Source of the DNA: Marinobacter guineae | GTDB taxonomy: Bacteria; Pseudomonadota; Gammaproteobacteria; Pseudomonadales; Oleiphilaceae | DNA: 64,000 nt | Assembly: GCF_002744735.1 (NCBI RefSeq) | Contig: NZ_KZ319339.1 | Coordinates: 248,001 to 312,000 of the forward strand | Reading direction: 5' to 3' | Shown here: positions 17,883 to 30,157 of the stretch, piece by piece | Numbering within the stretch: the first letter of the stretch is position 1 | Layout of the letters: each line of letters begins with the position of its first letter | Translations under genes and position numbers: made by a program | Notes under the pieces: model-generated | What the model was told of the DNA's origin: nothing | What the model saw: the letters and a program-made list of their open reading frames with translations, nothing else | The model's database searches: none

Positions 17883-19706
17883 ATGACAAGAACACGGAAA
17901 GCCTCAACCCTTACGTCACTCTTTTCCGTAATGGCGTTCGTCGCCATGCCCGTTTTCTCCCCGGTTTCCGCCACCGAGCAGGCCGAACCAAAGCATGGCA
18001 TTGCCATGCATGGGGAGCCGAATTATCCGGCCGGATTCAGTCACTTCGACTACGTAAATCCGCAAGCGCCAAAAGGCGGCACTCTGAAGATGGCTGTGGT
18101 TGCCAACGGGTTTGACTCCTTCAACCCCTTCGATATCCGGGGTGTGGCCGCTGCGGGCATCAGCAACTACCTGTACGACACCCTCCTGGAATCATCCGAT
18201 GACGAGCCGTTTTCAGCCTATGGCCTGATTGCGGAATCCCTGGAAACGCCCGAAGACCGGAGTTTCGTGGTGTTTAACCTCCGGGAACAGGCAAGATTTC
18301 AGGATGGCGAACCGATCACCGCCGAAGATGTGAAGTTTTCCTTCGAGACCCTTACCACCAAAGGTCACCCCTTTTTCCGAAACTACTATGCGGACGTCAG
18401 TAAGGTCACGATTGAAAGCCCCCGGCGGGTCCGATTCGACTTCAGCGACACCAGCAACCGCGAACTGCCGCTGATTCTGGGGCAGATGCCCATACTTCCA
18501 GCCCATTACTGGGAGGACCGGGAGTTTGGGGAGAACGGTCTTACTCCGCCGGTTGGCAGCGGCCCTTACCGCATCGGTAGCTTTGAGACCGGTCGGTCTA
18601 TCACCTATGAGAGGATTGAGGACTATTGGGCCAAGGACCTGGGTGTACGCAAAGGCCGGTTCAACTTCGACCGGATTACCTACGACTACTACACCGACGA
18701 CACCGTCGCCCTGGAGGGCTTCAAGGCCGGCAGCTTTGACTTCCGTCTCGAGTCCTCCGCCAAGAACTGGGCCACTGCCTATACCGGTGGAAAGTTCGAA
18801 AACGGCACTATCTTAAAAGAAGCCATTGAGCATCATCGTCCGACCGGCATGCAGGGTTTTGCCTTCAATACCCGCAGAGAAGTGTTTTCCGATCCGCTGG
18901 TCCGCGAAGCCCTTGCCTATGGCTTCGATTTTGAGTGGGCCAACAAAAACCTGTTTTATGGCCAGTACACCCGCACTGACAGCTATTTCGAAAACAGCGA
19001 ACTGGCATCGACAGGCCTTCCACAAGGCCGGGAACTGGAAATACTGGAACCTTTCCGGGATCGGCTCGTTGAAGACGTCTTCACCGAGGAGTACACACCA
19101 CCAGAGACAGACGGTCAGGCTGGCTTGCGGCAGAACCTGAAAACGGCCCTGGAGCTCCTCCGGAAAGCGGGCTATGAAATTCGTGATGGCAAGATGGTTC
19201 ATGGAAAGACCGGAGAACCACTGGCTTTCGAGATCCTTTTGTTCCAGAAAAGCTTTGAACGGGTGGTCCTGCCCTTCAAGAATAATCTGGCCCGGCTTGG
19301 TATTGACGTAACCGTTCGACTGGTGGACAGCAACCAGTACATTCAGCGCCTTCGGGAGTTCGATTACGACATGATTACCCAGGTTATCGGTCAGTCGGAT
19401 TCACCGGGTAATGAGCAGCGGGAATACTGGCACTCTTCAACAGCAGACGCGAAGGGATCTCGTAATTACATGGGCGTGAGTGATCCGGTTGTTGACGCAC
19501 TCGTCGAGATGGTGATTCAGGCACCGAACCGGGAAGAGCTGGTACACCGAACAAGGGCCCTTGACCGGGTTCTGCTGAACGGCCATTACGTGATTCCTCA
19601 CTGGCATCTGACCAGAGACCGGGTCGCCTACTGGAACTTCCTTCAGCGACCCGCGGAAACCCCGAAAAACGGCGTTGACCTGAATAACTGGTGGGCAAAG
19701 CCCTGA
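17883..19706 (+). CDS. yejA: Peptide ABC transporter substrate-binding protein, YejA-like
   Basis: 607 residues. A Sec signal peptide (about 1-30, ending SPVSA-TE) precedes a family-5 extracellular solute-binding protein. The N-terminus HGIAMHGEPNYPAGFSHFDYVNP is characteristic of the YejA branch. YejA proteins hand oligopeptides, microcin C or murein peptides to YejBEF. P. aeruginosa carries two binding proteins at the matching locus (the Npp transporter), whereas only one is present here. It follows mltD by 12 bases and precedes yejB by 15. Confidence 0.92.
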   Translation: MTRTRKASTLTSLFSVMAFVAMPVFSPVSATEQAEPKHGIAMHGEPNYPAGFSHFDYVNPQAPKGGTLKMAVVANGFDSFNPFDIRGVAAAGISNYLYDTLLESSDDEPFSAYGLIAESLETPEDRSFVVFNLREQARFQDGEPITAEDVKFSFETLTTKGHPFFRNYYADVSKVTIESPRRVRFDFSDTSNRELPLILGQMPILPAHYWEDREFGENGLTPPVGSGPYRIGSFETGRSITYERIEDYWAKDLGVRKGRFNFDRITYDYYTDDTVALEGFKAGSFDFRLESSAKNWATAYTGGKFENGTILKEAIEHHRPTGMQGFAFNTRREVFSDPLVREALAYGFDFEWANKNLFYGQYTRTDSYFENSELASTGLPQGRELEILEPFRDRLVEDVFTEEYTPPETDGQAGLRQNLKTALELLRKAGYEIRDGKMVHGKTGEPLAFEILLFQKSFERVVLPFKNNLARLGIDVTVRLVDSNQYIQRLREFDYDMITQVIGQSDSPGNEQREYWHSSTADAKGSRNYMGVSDPVVDALVEMVIQAPNREELVHRTRALDRVLLNGHYVIPHWHLTRDRVAYWNFLQRPAETPKNGVDLNNWWAKP

Positions 19707-19721
19707 GGAATCCGCCGCTAA

Positions 19722-20807
19722 ATGGGCATCTATATACTCAGGCGTCTGGCGCTGATCATCCCCACCCTGATCGGCATCATGCTACTCAACTTTGTGATCG
19801 TTCAGGCAGCACCAGGCGGTCCGGTTGAGCAGCTTATCGCTGAGATGGAAGGCCATGGCGGCAGTGCCCTGGCGAGGGCGTCTGGTGGCGGCAGCGAAGG
19901 CGAAGTTTCCAGTTCTTCCGGTGACACACGGGGCTCCCGGGGTATTCCCCAGGAGCTTCTGAAAGAAATTGAAGTGATGTACGGCTTCGACAAGCCGGCC
20001 CACGAGCGCTTTTTCAAGATGCTGGGAGACTATGCCACTTTCAATTTCGGAGACTCCTTCTTTCGGGAAAGAAGCGTTATCGATCTGATACTGGACAAGA
20101 TGCCCGTATCCATATCCCTCGGCCTCTGGTCGACCCTGATCATTTATTTCATTTCCATTCCCCTGGGTATCCGCAAGGCCGTCAGCGACGGCTCCCGATT
20201 TGATGTCTGGACCAGCTCGGCCATCGTGGTGGGCTATGCCATACCGGGTTTCCTGTTCGCCATCCTGCTGATTGTCCTGTTTGCCGGGGGCAGCTATTTC
20301 GACTGGTTCCCCCTGCGAGGCCTCACATCCTCGAATTTCGAGGAGTTGATCTGGTACCAGAAGATCGGTGACTACTTCTGGCATCTGGCCCTGCCGGTAA
20401 CGGCTAACGTTATTGGTGGTTTCGCCACGCTGACTCTGCTCACCAAAAACTCCTTCCTCGATGAAATCGGAAAGCAGTATGTGGTGACTGCACGGGCCAA
20501 GGGGCTTGATGAAAAAGAAGTGCTTTACGGGCACGTATTCCGTAACGCCATGCTGATCGTTATTGCCAGCCTGCCCGGAGTACTGGTTGCCCTGTTCTTC
20601 ACAGGCTCGCTACTTATTGAGGTCATTTTCTCCCTGGATGGCCTGGGGTTGCTGGGCTTCGAAGCGGCCCTGAACCGGGATTACCCGGTAATTTTCGGTA
20701 CGCTGTACATATTCACGCTGATGGGCCTGATACTTAAACTGATCAGCGACATCACCTACGTGCTGGTAGACCCGCGAATCGACTTTGAAAGCCGGGAGGG
20801 TGCGTGA
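19722..20807 (+). CDS. yejB: Peptide ABC transporter permease YejB
   Basis: 361 residues, a DppB/OppB-type permease. A first membrane helix (about 8-28, [20 protein letters not shown]) is followed by the YejB-specific periplasmic insert, here with a Gly/Ser-rich stretch at about 42-70, then five further helices. The coupling-helix motif is in [24 protein letters not shown] near residues 250-275. It forms the channel with YejE. Its stop overlaps the yejE GTG start by four bases (GTGA), indicating translational coupling. Confidence 0.93.
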   Translation: MGIYILRRLALIIPTLIGIMLLNFVIVQAAPGGPVEQLIAEMEGHGGSALARASGGGSEGEVSSSSGDTRGSRGIPQELLKEIEVMYGFDKPAHERFFKMLGDYATFNFGDSFFRERSVIDLILDKMPVSISLGLWSTLIIYFISIPLGIRKAVSDGSRFDVWTSSAIVVGYAIPGFLFAILLIVLFAGGSYFDWFPLRGLTSSNFEELIWYQKIGDYFWHLALPVTANVIGGFATLTLLTKNSFLDEIGKQYVVTARAKGLDEKEVLYGHVFRNAMLIVIASLPGVLVALFFTGSLLIEVIFSLDGLGLLGFEAALNRDYPVIFGTLYIFTLMGLILKLISDITYVLVDPRIDFESREGA

Positions 20808-21832
20808 GTTTCCGGTCGCTGACACCCATCCAGCAGAGACGACTGCGAAACTTCCGGAACAACCGCCGGGGGTTCTGGTCTCTCTGGCTTTTCCTCGCGC
20901 TATTCGGCCTTTCCCTGATGGCCGAACTGATCGCCAACGACTCCCCTTTGATGGTTTCGTACAATGGAGAGTTTTATTTTCCGATTGTTGAATCGGTTCC
21001 GGAGGAAACGTTTGGCGGCTTCCTGCCTACCGAAGCCAATTACCGGGATCCTTTCATTGCCGAGGAGATCAAGGCCAATGGCTGGATGATCTGGCCACCC
21101 ATTCGGTTCAGTTACAACACAATTAATTACGATCTTGAGGTCCCCTCACCGGCACCGCCCAGCGCCGAGAACTGGCTAGGAACCGATGATCAGGGCCGGG
21201 ACGTGGCTGCCCGGGTCATCTATGGTTTCCGCATTTCTGTGCTTTTTGGTCTGACCCTTACCATTGCCAGCTGCATTGTCGGAGTTGTTGTGGGCGCCAT
21301 TCAGGGTTTTTACGGTGGCAAAATCGACCTGGTGGGTCAGCGCTTTATCGAGATCTGGTCCGGCCTGCCAGTGCTGTACCTGTTAATCATTCTCTCCAGT
21401 ATTGTTCAGCCGAATTTCTGGTGGCTGCTGGGGATCATGCTGCTGTTCAGCTGGATGGGGCTGGTGGATGTGGTACGTGCAGAGTTCCTGCGGGCCCGCA
21501 ATTTTGAATACGTGAAGGCTGCAAGGGCCCTGGGACTGGACAACGGCAAGATCATGTTCCGGCATATCCTGCCCAATGCCATGGTGGCCACCCTCACCTT
21601 TTTGCCGTTCATCCTGACCGGCGCGATTACCGGTCTGACGTCGCTCGATTTTCTGGGCTTTGGTCTGCCTTCCGGTTCGCCATCCCTCGGCGAACTGATT
21701 GCCCAGGGCAAAGCCAATCTCCATGCACCCTGGCTCGGGATTTCCGCGTTCGTGTCCCTGTCGCTGATGCTCACCCTGCTGGTATTTGTCGGCGAAGCCG
21801 TTCGTGATGCATTTGATCCGAGAAAGAGCTGA
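20804..21832 (+). CDS. yejE: Peptide ABC transporter permease YejE
   Basis: 342 residues, a DppC/OppC-type permease with an N-terminal helix (about 26-44), a periplasmic segment containing [18 protein letters not shown], and a BPD_transp_1 core. The coupling motif lies in [24 protein letters not shown]. The start is GTG 20804, set by the four-base overlap with yejB and by GGGAGGG upstream. It precedes yejF by one base. It forms a heterodimer with YejB in the inner membrane. Confidence 0.93.
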   Translation: MSFRSLTPIQQRRLRNFRNNRRGFWSLWLFLALFGLSLMAELIANDSPLMVSYNGEFYFPIVESVPEETFGGFLPTEANYRDPFIAEEIKANGWMIWPPIRFSYNTINYDLEVPSPAPPSAENWLGTDDQGRDVAARVIYGFRISVLFGLTLTIASCIVGVVVGAIQGFYGGKIDLVGQRFIEIWSGLPVLYLLIILSSIVQPNFWWLLGIMLLFSWMGLVDVVRAEFLRARNFEYVKAARALGLDNGKIMFRHILPNAMVATLTFLPFILTGAITGLTSLDFLGFGLPSGSPSLGELIAQGKANLHAPWLGISAFVSLSLMLTLLVFVGEAVRDAFDPRKS

Positions 21833-21833
21833 T

Positions 21834-23438
21834 ATGAACCACCTGCTTCAGATTTCCGATCTTTCTATCCGGTTCGATCAGGGCCCGGCAGCCGTCGATT
21901 CGCTGTCACTGGCTATCCACGAGGGCGAAACGCTGGCGCTGGTGGGCGAAAGCGGCTCCGGGAAATCCATCTCGGCGCTCTCGATTCTACGTTTGCTGGA
22001 TGAGCGGCACGCCAGTTATCCAGGCGGCAAAATTCTGTACCGGGGTGAGAACCTGCTCACCGCCAACGTGAAACGGCTTCGTCAGATTCGCGGGCGGGAG
22101 ATCGGAATGATCTTTCAGGAGCCGATGACCTCTCTGAATCCTCTGCACAAGGTGGAAAGGCAGATTGGCGAGACGCTTGAACTCCACAAGGGAATGCGCG
22201 GTCCCCAGGCAAGGAAGCGCTCTCTGGAGCTGCTGGAACTGGTTGGCATCCAGGATCCGGAGAACAAACTCGGCGCTTACCCCCATCAATTGTCCGGTGG
22301 CCAGAAACAGCGGGTAATGATTGCCATGGCACTGGCCAATGAACCTGATTTGCTGATTGCCGACGAACCAACGACCGCGCTGGACGTTACCGTCCAGAAA
22401 CAGGTTCTCGAATTGCTCCGTGATCTTCAGAAAAAGCTGGGCATGGCGATTTTGCTGATTACCCACGATCTGACCATCGTGCGCCGCTACGCGGATCGGG
22501 TTGCGGTGATGGAAAACGGCAAACTGGTAGAGGAAGCAGATACAGAAGACCTGTTTTCATCGCCGCAACATGCCTACACGAAAAAGCTGCTGGATGCGGA
22601 GCCACCAGAAGCGCCTCTGGCACTGGGGCAGAATGCCGAGACACTACTCGCTGTTGACCGGCTGGACGTTCGCTTTACGATCCGGAAAAGCCTTTTTGGT
22701 AAAGTGAAAGAGTCCTTCCATGCGGTACAGAGCGCCGGATTTGAACTGAACCGCGGTGAAACACTCGGTATCGTCGGTGAAAGTGGCAGCGGCAAAACCA
22801 CCATTGGCCACGCCCTGCTCAAGCTCACCTCCAGCACTGGCAGCATCCGCCTCGCTGGAGAAGAGCTGGCGTTTCTCAACCAGAAGGAGTTCCGCCCTTG
22901 GCGCCGCCGGGTTCAGATCGTGTTCCAGGACCCGTTCGGAAGCCTCAGCCCGAGGATGTCGATCGCCGAAATTGTCCGTGAGGGCCTGGAAATTCATGAT
23001 CGCGAAAATGCCAGTGAACATGACCAGAAAGTGATCCGGGCGCTCACCGATGTTGGTCTTGATCCAGAGGCGCGACACCGCTACCCCCACGAATTCTCAG
23101 GGGGTCAGCGCCAGCGGATTGCCATTGCCCGGGCGCTGGTGCTGCAACCGGATCTGATTATTCTCGACGAACCTACCTCGGCCCTGGACCGCACCGTCCA
23201 GAAGCAGGTGATTGAGCTGTTGCGGGATATCCAGGCCCGATATGGTCTAAGCTATATCTTTATCAGCCACGATTTGGCCGTTGTCCGTGCACTCAGCCAT
23301 AAACTGCTGGTGCTGCAGCATGGCCGGATTGTGGAATACGGAAACGCGGCCGACATCTTCCATTCACCCCGCGCGGACTATACTCGTGAGCTGCTGAATG
23401 CCGCGTTCTTTTACCAGAACACAACTACGACTATTTGA
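21834..23438 (+). CDS. yejF: Peptide ABC transporter dual ATPase YejF
   Basis: About 534 residues with two fused nucleotide-binding domains. The first has [17 protein letters not shown] and DEPTTALD; the second has [17 protein letters not shown] and DEPTSALD. It powers YejB/YejE. ATG 21834 ([14 protein letters not shown]) is chosen because it starts one base after the yejE stop and has AAAGAG upstream; a longer in-frame start lies inside yejE. No binding residue is missing in either half, so both sites should hydrolyse ATP. Confidence 0.95.
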   Translation: MNHLLQISDLSIRFDQGPAAVDSLSLAIHEGETLALVGESGSGKSISALSILRLLDERHASYPGGKILYRGENLLTANVKRLRQIRGREIGMIFQEPMTSLNPLHKVERQIGETLELHKGMRGPQARKRSLELLELVGIQDPENKLGAYPHQLSGGQKQRVMIAMALANEPDLLIADEPTTALDVTVQKQVLELLRDLQKKLGMAILLITHDLTIVRRYADRVAVMENGKLVEEADTEDLFSSPQHAYTKKLLDAEPPEAPLALGQNAETLLAVDRLDVRFTIRKSLFGKVKESFHAVQSAGFELNRGETLGIVGESGSGKTTIGHALLKLTSSTGSIRLAGEELAFLNQKEFRPWRRRVQIVFQDPFGSLSPRMSIAEIVREGLEIHDRENASEHDQKVIRALTDVGLDPEARHRYPHEFSGGQRQRIAIARALVLQPDLIILDEPTSALDRTVQKQVIELLRDIQARYGLSYIFISHDLAVVRALSHKLLVLQHGRIVEYGNAADIFHSPRADYTRELLNAAFFYQNTTTTI

Positions 23439-23504
23439 GCGTTACCCTGGCCAGACCACATCGGGGATAATGCACTAAAATCAGGAACACAGGGAGAACG
23501 ACCC

Positions 23505-24290
23505 ATGGGAATCCTCAGTGGCAAGAAAGCACTGATCGTTGGCGTAGCCAGCAAACTGTCCATCGCTTACGGCATTGCCGAGGCCTTCGCCCGGGAAGGC
23601 GCCGAGCTGGCGTTTACCTACCAGAATGAAAAGCTGCAGCCGCGGGTTGAAAAATTTGCGGAGCAATGGGGCAGCAAGCTGACCTTCCCCTGCGATGTCG
23701 CCAGCGATGAAGAGATCGAGAATGTCTTCAAGGAGCTTGGCAAGCACTGGGACAACATTGACATCATCGTGCACGCGGTTGGCTATGCGCCGGGAAACGA
23801 GCTTGATGGTAACTATGTTGACGTGACCACCCGCGAAGGCTTCCGCATCGCTCATGACATCAGTTCCTACAGCTTTGTTGCCCTGGCCAAGGGCGCCCGT
23901 AGCATGATGCACGAGGGCAGCTCCCTGATTACCCTGAGCTACCTGGGTGCTGAAAAGGTTCTGCAAAACTACAATGTGATGGGCCTTGCCAAGGCATCTC
24001 TTGAAGCGAACGTTCGCTACATGGCTGCCAGTCTGGGCCGCGATGGTATCCGGGTGAACGCCATTTCCGCAGGTCCGATCAAGACCCTGGCCGCTTCCGG
24101 CATCAAGAGTTTCCGCAAGATGCTGGCAGAAAATGCCCGGCGCGCGCCGCTTCGCCGTAATGTAACCATCGATGAAGTGGGTAACGCCGCCGCGTTTCTG
24201 GGCTCGGATATGGCCAGTGGTGTTACCGGCGAGATTATGTACGTCGACGCCGGCTTCAACATCACCGGTATGGGCGAATTGGAAGAATAG
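23505..24290 (+). CDS. fabI: Enoyl-ACP reductase (NADH) FabI
   Basis: 261 residues, the classical FabI length. The NADH-binding region shows the FabI variant [10 protein letters not shown] rather than GxxxGxG. The active site has Tyr146 in SYLGAEK and the Tyr156-x6-Lys163 motif in YNVMGLAK. It performs the last reduction of each fatty-acid elongation round and is the triclosan target in related species. It stands 66 bases after yejF with GGAG eight bases before ATG, and may have its own promoter in that gap. A strong terminator follows. Confidence 0.96.
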   Translation: MGILSGKKALIVGVASKLSIAYGIAEAFAREGAELAFTYQNEKLQPRVEKFAEQWGSKLTFPCDVASDEEIENVFKELGKHWDNIDIIVHAVGYAPGNELDGNYVDVTTREGFRIAHDISSYSFVALAKGARSMMHEGSSLITLSYLGAEKVLQNYNVMGLAKASLEANVRYMAASLGRDGIRVNAISAGPIKTLAASGIKSFRKMLAENARRAPLRRNVTIDEVGNAAAFLGSDMASGVTGEIMYVDAGFNITGMGELEE

Positions 24291-24311
24291 GTTTTCCTTC
24301 GCCCTGAATCG

Positions 24312-24339
24312 AAAGAGCCGGCATCACGCCGGCTCTTTT
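24312..24339. terminator. Bidirectional intrinsic terminator after fabI
   Basis: AAAGAGCCGGC and GCCGGCTCTTTT form an 11-base stem with a five-base loop and T-tracts on both strands. It serves fabI and can also end the convergent DUF1631-PilZ transcript. Confidence 0.85.
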
Positions 24340-24407
24340 CGTCTGACGGATTGTACTCGTGACTGGCGATACTCTCCATCAGCCCACGCCGCCGTCCGCC
24401 CTCTCCG

Positions 24408-24821
24408 CTAACCCTCGGACATGGCTTTGGCTACCGCCTCCACCCACTCGATGTAAGCGGTTTCGTCGGACTCGATAATCCGCACGCCTACCAGAAAGGC
24501 TGACTCATGCGGCCGGCACCAGACCACTTCCACCATCAACCGGAAGGGCTGGTCGTGATTACCCAGAAACACCATCGCCGGTAACAGGGCGTCCAGTGAG
24601 ACCGGGTCGGCAGAAAACAGGCAAAGCCCGCCGGCCGAAATATCGCGAATACCACATACCAGTTCTTTGTCAGCGGACAAAGCGTCTTCGAGCATTCCCG
24701 GAGGACCGGATTCGAGCTCCAGAATAACCCGGGCCCGGGCCGTCAGCCGGTAATCCGCCCGGTTATCCTGATCAATATGGGGTTCGTGCTGGGTTCCGAA
24801 GCTGTAGTCGTTATCTGTCAT
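24408..24821 (-). CDS. PilZ-domain protein, probable c-di-GMP receptor
   Basis: 137 residues from ATG 24821. The two PilZ signatures are present in order: an RADYR (RxxxR) motif near residue 21 and DISAGG (DxSxxG) near 60, followed by beta strands including MVEVVWCR and FLVGVRI. Both c-di-GMP contact motifs look intact, so nucleotide binding is likely. ATG 24821 has AGGA nine bases upstream; a TTG at 24848 overlapping the upstream stop would add nine residues. It directly follows a DUF1631-like gene, suggesting a shared role in surface or motility control. Confidence 0.75.
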   Translation of the reverse strand: MTDNDYSFGTQHEPHIDQDNRADYRLTARARVILELESGPPGMLEDALSADKELVCGIRDISAGGLCLFSADPVSLDALLPAMVFLGNHDQPFRLMVEVVWCRPHESAFLVGVRIIESDETAYIEWVEAVAKAMSEG

Positions 24822-24844
24822 TGTTGTTGTTCCTGCATCGGCGA

Positions 24845-26668
24845 TCAATTTCGGCCCACCCGGATACGGCCGACTACCCTGCTGAGGGTGTCATCAAATT
24901 CTGCGGACGTCCCCAAAACCCGGATCCGGCCCTCCACGATACCCTCTACCAGTTCGTGTTCAATGAACTCGCGCCGGTTCAGGCCCAGCCGGTCCACAAA
25001 CACCAGTTTCCTGGAGGCGTTGATACGTACTGCCAGTTTCAGCCTTGCAGGCTCTTCCGAAACGTCGTCTGGCTGCGCAACGATCCAGCCACCGAGCTTG
25101 ATGCCGTCGACCTGCTTCTCCGCCAGAAGTGTTTTCTCCTTTCGGATGCGTTCCTGTTCGGCCTTCTCGTCAGCTCTACGCTGTTTTTCCACGACCTGCC
25201 GCTGGAGTTCAAGTTCTGCTTCCCGTGCTGCTTCCAGCTCCCTGCGGCGCTCCTGGGCAGCTTCTTGCTCACGCCGGAGGTCTTCTGCCCGCAACCTGGC
25301 AGCTTCGGCGGCCTGTTCCCTTTGCCGGCGTTGCTTGTCACATACACGGGCCAACAGTTCCACGGTCTCAGCAAGCACCTTGCCAAAAGGCGTGAGTGTC
25401 GGAAGTGGCCGGATTTGTTGCTTACCCCGAGCTTGCTGGAAATCGCTCCAGGACTGGAGCCCCAGTTTTACGCCAGCACCGTTGGTCCAGAGAATTTCAG
25501 CCGATTCGGCCAGAAACGCATAGAAATAGCGGCGTTGCTCGCCCGAGCCTTCACCTTCAACAAACCACTGGCCCTCAAAGGCTTCGAATTCTTCTCTCGG
25601 CGGCGTCTCGAACCCCAGCCATCCCGGATCCCATTGAAAACTGCCGGCCGCGGGGAGCGCATCAACCAGATCCGGCACCTCACCCCGAAGCCGGGACACC
25701 ATGACTGCCTCAATGCCGGACAGCGCATTCGCCGGTAACGGCTTGTTGTACACCCGGTTCCAGACATCGAGAATCCGGTCTCCGATCTGCTCCCCTACGT
25801 GGTAGAGCCGGTTTCGGTCCTTGTCTGAAAGCGACGGATCGCCAACCCAGACCAGCCACTCAAGGAGTTTGCTGGCGTGCCGGAAGGTTTCGCCCTCCAG
25901 GCCGGAATCCCATACCGACTGTTTCACCAGACCCTGCCAGTAATCCAGGATAAACCTGACAATGGATGCAGGTACCCGGCGCCCCTGAAGCGCGCGCCCA
26001 ATCAGCGCCCTTGAAATCTGGTCTGCCTTGCGTTGCTTGGCCGCCCCTTGCTCCGTCTCCAGCAGTCGCTGCCTGAGCTTTCCGGCCTGGGCATTCCGCT
26101 TGGCAGCATCTTCCTGCCACTGCTGGCAAAAGGCTTCCAGGGATTCCGCGCTGTCAGACTCAAAACTGGCTGACACGGCGATTACAAGGGAATCAAGCTG
26201 GTCCAGCAGAATCTTGCCGGAACGACCTCCGGAATCGCTCCAGCCGCGCCACTCCTGCAAACTGTCCAGCCACGTCAGCAGGGTTTCACTGAATGCTTTT
26301 TTACCTTCCAGGTTCATTCGCCACGCGAAGTAAAACCGGAGCCGCGCAATCCTGCGGGCGAGACCCGGGTGCAGGCCGCTGGTTTTCAGGAAAACATCCA
26401 TGATGCGATCGGCCACATAGGCCGCGTTGACCTGACGAGCCGACCATTCGAGGTGTACGGACCGGATAACGTGGGTAACGCGCTCATCACGTTGTTCCGA
26501 CCAGCAGGAGAGCAGCAACGGGCCCCAGTCGCTCACGGCCTCCGGTGCAAGCTTACCCGCAGGGTACGGAAGGTCGGGGACCCGGATACCGGCCAGGACG
26601 TCGTCTATTTTGCCCGAAACCGCTCGTCGGGAAGGCCCATCCTGCGGTCTCTGCCTGTTTTGTGACAT
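24845..26668 (-). CDS. DUF1631-like protein with coiled coil
   Basis: 607 residues. A helical N-terminal two-thirds resembles DUF1631 proteins. It is followed by a long charged coiled coil (about 410-510, runs of Glu/Arg/Gln/Ala) and a C-terminal beta-rich domain of about 90 residues (VDGIKLGGWIVAQ, RLKLAVRIN, KLVFVDRLGLN) that looks PilZ-like but lacks the RxxxR motif. The family assignment is from memory and moderate. No signal peptide or membrane span is seen, so it is cytoplasmic. It is immediately upstream of the PilZ gene, 23 bases away, in one transcript. Confidence 0.6.
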   Translation of the reverse strand: MSQNRQRPQDGPSRRAVSGKIDDVLAGIRVPDLPYPAGKLAPEAVSDWGPLLLSCWSEQRDERVTHVIRSVHLEWSARQVNAAYVADRIMDVFLKTSGLHPGLARRIARLRFYFAWRMNLEGKKAFSETLLTWLDSLQEWRGWSDSGGRSGKILLDQLDSLVIAVSASFESDSAESLEAFCQQWQEDAAKRNAQAGKLRQRLLETEQGAAKQRKADQISRALIGRALQGRRVPASIVRFILDYWQGLVKQSVWDSGLEGETFRHASKLLEWLVWVGDPSLSDKDRNRLYHVGEQIGDRILDVWNRVYNKPLPANALSGIEAVMVSRLRGEVPDLVDALPAAGSFQWDPGWLGFETPPREEFEAFEGQWFVEGEGSGEQRRYFYAFLAESAEILWTNGAGVKLGLQSWSDFQQARGKQQIRPLPTLTPFGKVLAETVELLARVCDKQRRQREQAAEAARLRAEDLRREQEAAQERRRELEAAREAELELQRQVVEKQRRADEKAEQERIRKEKTLLAEKQVDGIKLGGWIVAQPDDVSEEPARLKLAVRINASRKLVFVDRLGLNRREFIEHELVEGIVEGRIRVLGTSAEFDDTLSRVVGRIRVGRN

Positions 26669-26843
26669 CCGGTCCCCGTACCCAAGAAGCGTTGAAAAGG
26701 CCCTGTAAATGACGCAGTATAACCAACTCGCCGGGGTTTACCGCAACCTTACACCGGTGTTATTCGCGTCAATATGTAACTCTGCTGGCACATCCAATCG
26801 CACATCAGGGTTGCAAGGATCAGAATCGGGGAAACAGATCAAC

Positions 26844-27920
26844 ATGTCGGGCAACAAACTAGAGAATTTGAATGTGGCGAGCCAGGAAACACTGATCACT
26901 CCTGAAGCGCTGAAAAAGGAGATGCCACTCTCTGACAAGGCCGCTGAAACCGTCACCAAGGGTCGTCAGGCCATCTACGACATTATGGACGGCAAAGACC
27001 ACCGGCTGTTCGTGGTCATTGGCCCCTGCTCCATTCACGATGTTGAGGCCGCCCGGGATTATGCCACTCGACTGAAAAAACTGGCCGATGAAGTCAGTGA
27101 CACCCTGCTGATCGTAATGCGTGTCTATTTTGAAAAGCCCCGTACCACTGTTGGCTGGAAAGGCCTGATCAACGATCCGCACCTGAACGACACCTTCGAT
27201 ATAGAGCAGGGCCTGCATATTGGCCGTCGTCTGCTGCTGGACATCAACGAGCTTGGCCTACCGGCGGCCACGGAGGCACTCGACCCGATTTCCCCCCAGT
27301 ATCTGCAGGACACCATCGCCTGGTCCGCTATCGGCGCTCGTACCACAGAGTCCCAGACCCACCGGGAAATGAGCAGTGGCCTGTCCATGGCGATCGGCTT
27401 CAAAAACGGCACCGACGGTAGCCTTGATGTGGCGGTCAACGCCATGAAGTCTGTCTCTCACCCCCACAGTTTCCTGGGCATTGACCAGCAGGGTCAGGTG
27501 GCGATCATTCGTACCAAGGGTAATAACTATGGCCACGTTGTTCTCCGTGGCGGTGGCGGCAAGCCCAATTATGATTCCGTCAGTGTGGCCCTGTGCGAGC
27601 AGGCCCTGGACAAGGCCGGCCTGCGCAAGTCTGTGATGATTGATTGCAGTCACGCCAACTCCAGCAAGGACCCGGCTATCCAGCCCCTGGTAATGCAGGA
27701 TGTGACCCATCAGATTCTTGAAGGTAACTCGTCCATTCAGAGCCTGATGGTTGAGAGCAACATCAACTGGGGTAACCAGCCTCTTCCCGAGAATCTGGCC
27801 GACCTGAAATACGGCGTCTCCGTGACCGACGCCTGTATTGACTGGCCAACCACCGAGAAAGCCATTCGGGATATGCGCGAAAAACTGAAGGATGTGCTGC
27901 CGGAACGCACCACCGGCTAA
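26844..27920 (+). CDS. aroG: 3-deoxy-7-phosphoheptulonate (DAHP) synthase, class I
   Basis: 358 residues, typical of the AroFGH type. Visible motifs are VVIGPCSIHD, the PEP-contact KPRTTVGWKG, the metal-site Cys in IGPCS, and DCSHANSSKDP near the C-terminus. It condenses phosphoenolpyruvate and erythrose-4-phosphate, the first step of the shikimate pathway. Which aromatic amino acid inhibits it cannot be read with certainty. ATG 26844 has GGGGA 11 bases upstream; the frame stays open for 45 more codons upstream, but those read poorly. The end product chorismate is made by aroC at 63 kb. Confidence 0.9.
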   Translation: MSGNKLENLNVASQETLITPEALKKEMPLSDKAAETVTKGRQAIYDIMDGKDHRLFVVIGPCSIHDVEAARDYATRLKKLADEVSDTLLIVMRVYFEKPRTTVGWKGLINDPHLNDTFDIEQGLHIGRRLLLDINELGLPAATEALDPISPQYLQDTIAWSAIGARTTESQTHREMSSGLSMAIGFKNGTDGSLDVAVNAMKSVSHPHSFLGIDQQGQVAIIRTKGNNYGHVVLRGGGGKPNYDSVSVALCEQALDKAGLRKSVMIDCSHANSSKDPAIQPLVMQDVTHQILEGNSSIQSLMVESNINWGNQPLPENLADLKYGVSVTDACIDWPTTEKAIRDMREKLKDVLPERTTG

Positions 27921-27947
27921 GCAATACCTGAACTGAAAAGGGGAGCC

Positions 27948-30157
<2,210 letters not shown>

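Noticed and set aside
26709..26843. Longer aroG N-terminus or an attenuator leader peptide
   Set aside because: The extra 45 codons are in frame but lack a ribosome site and family similarity; no run of aromatic codons or terminator/antiterminator pair is visible.
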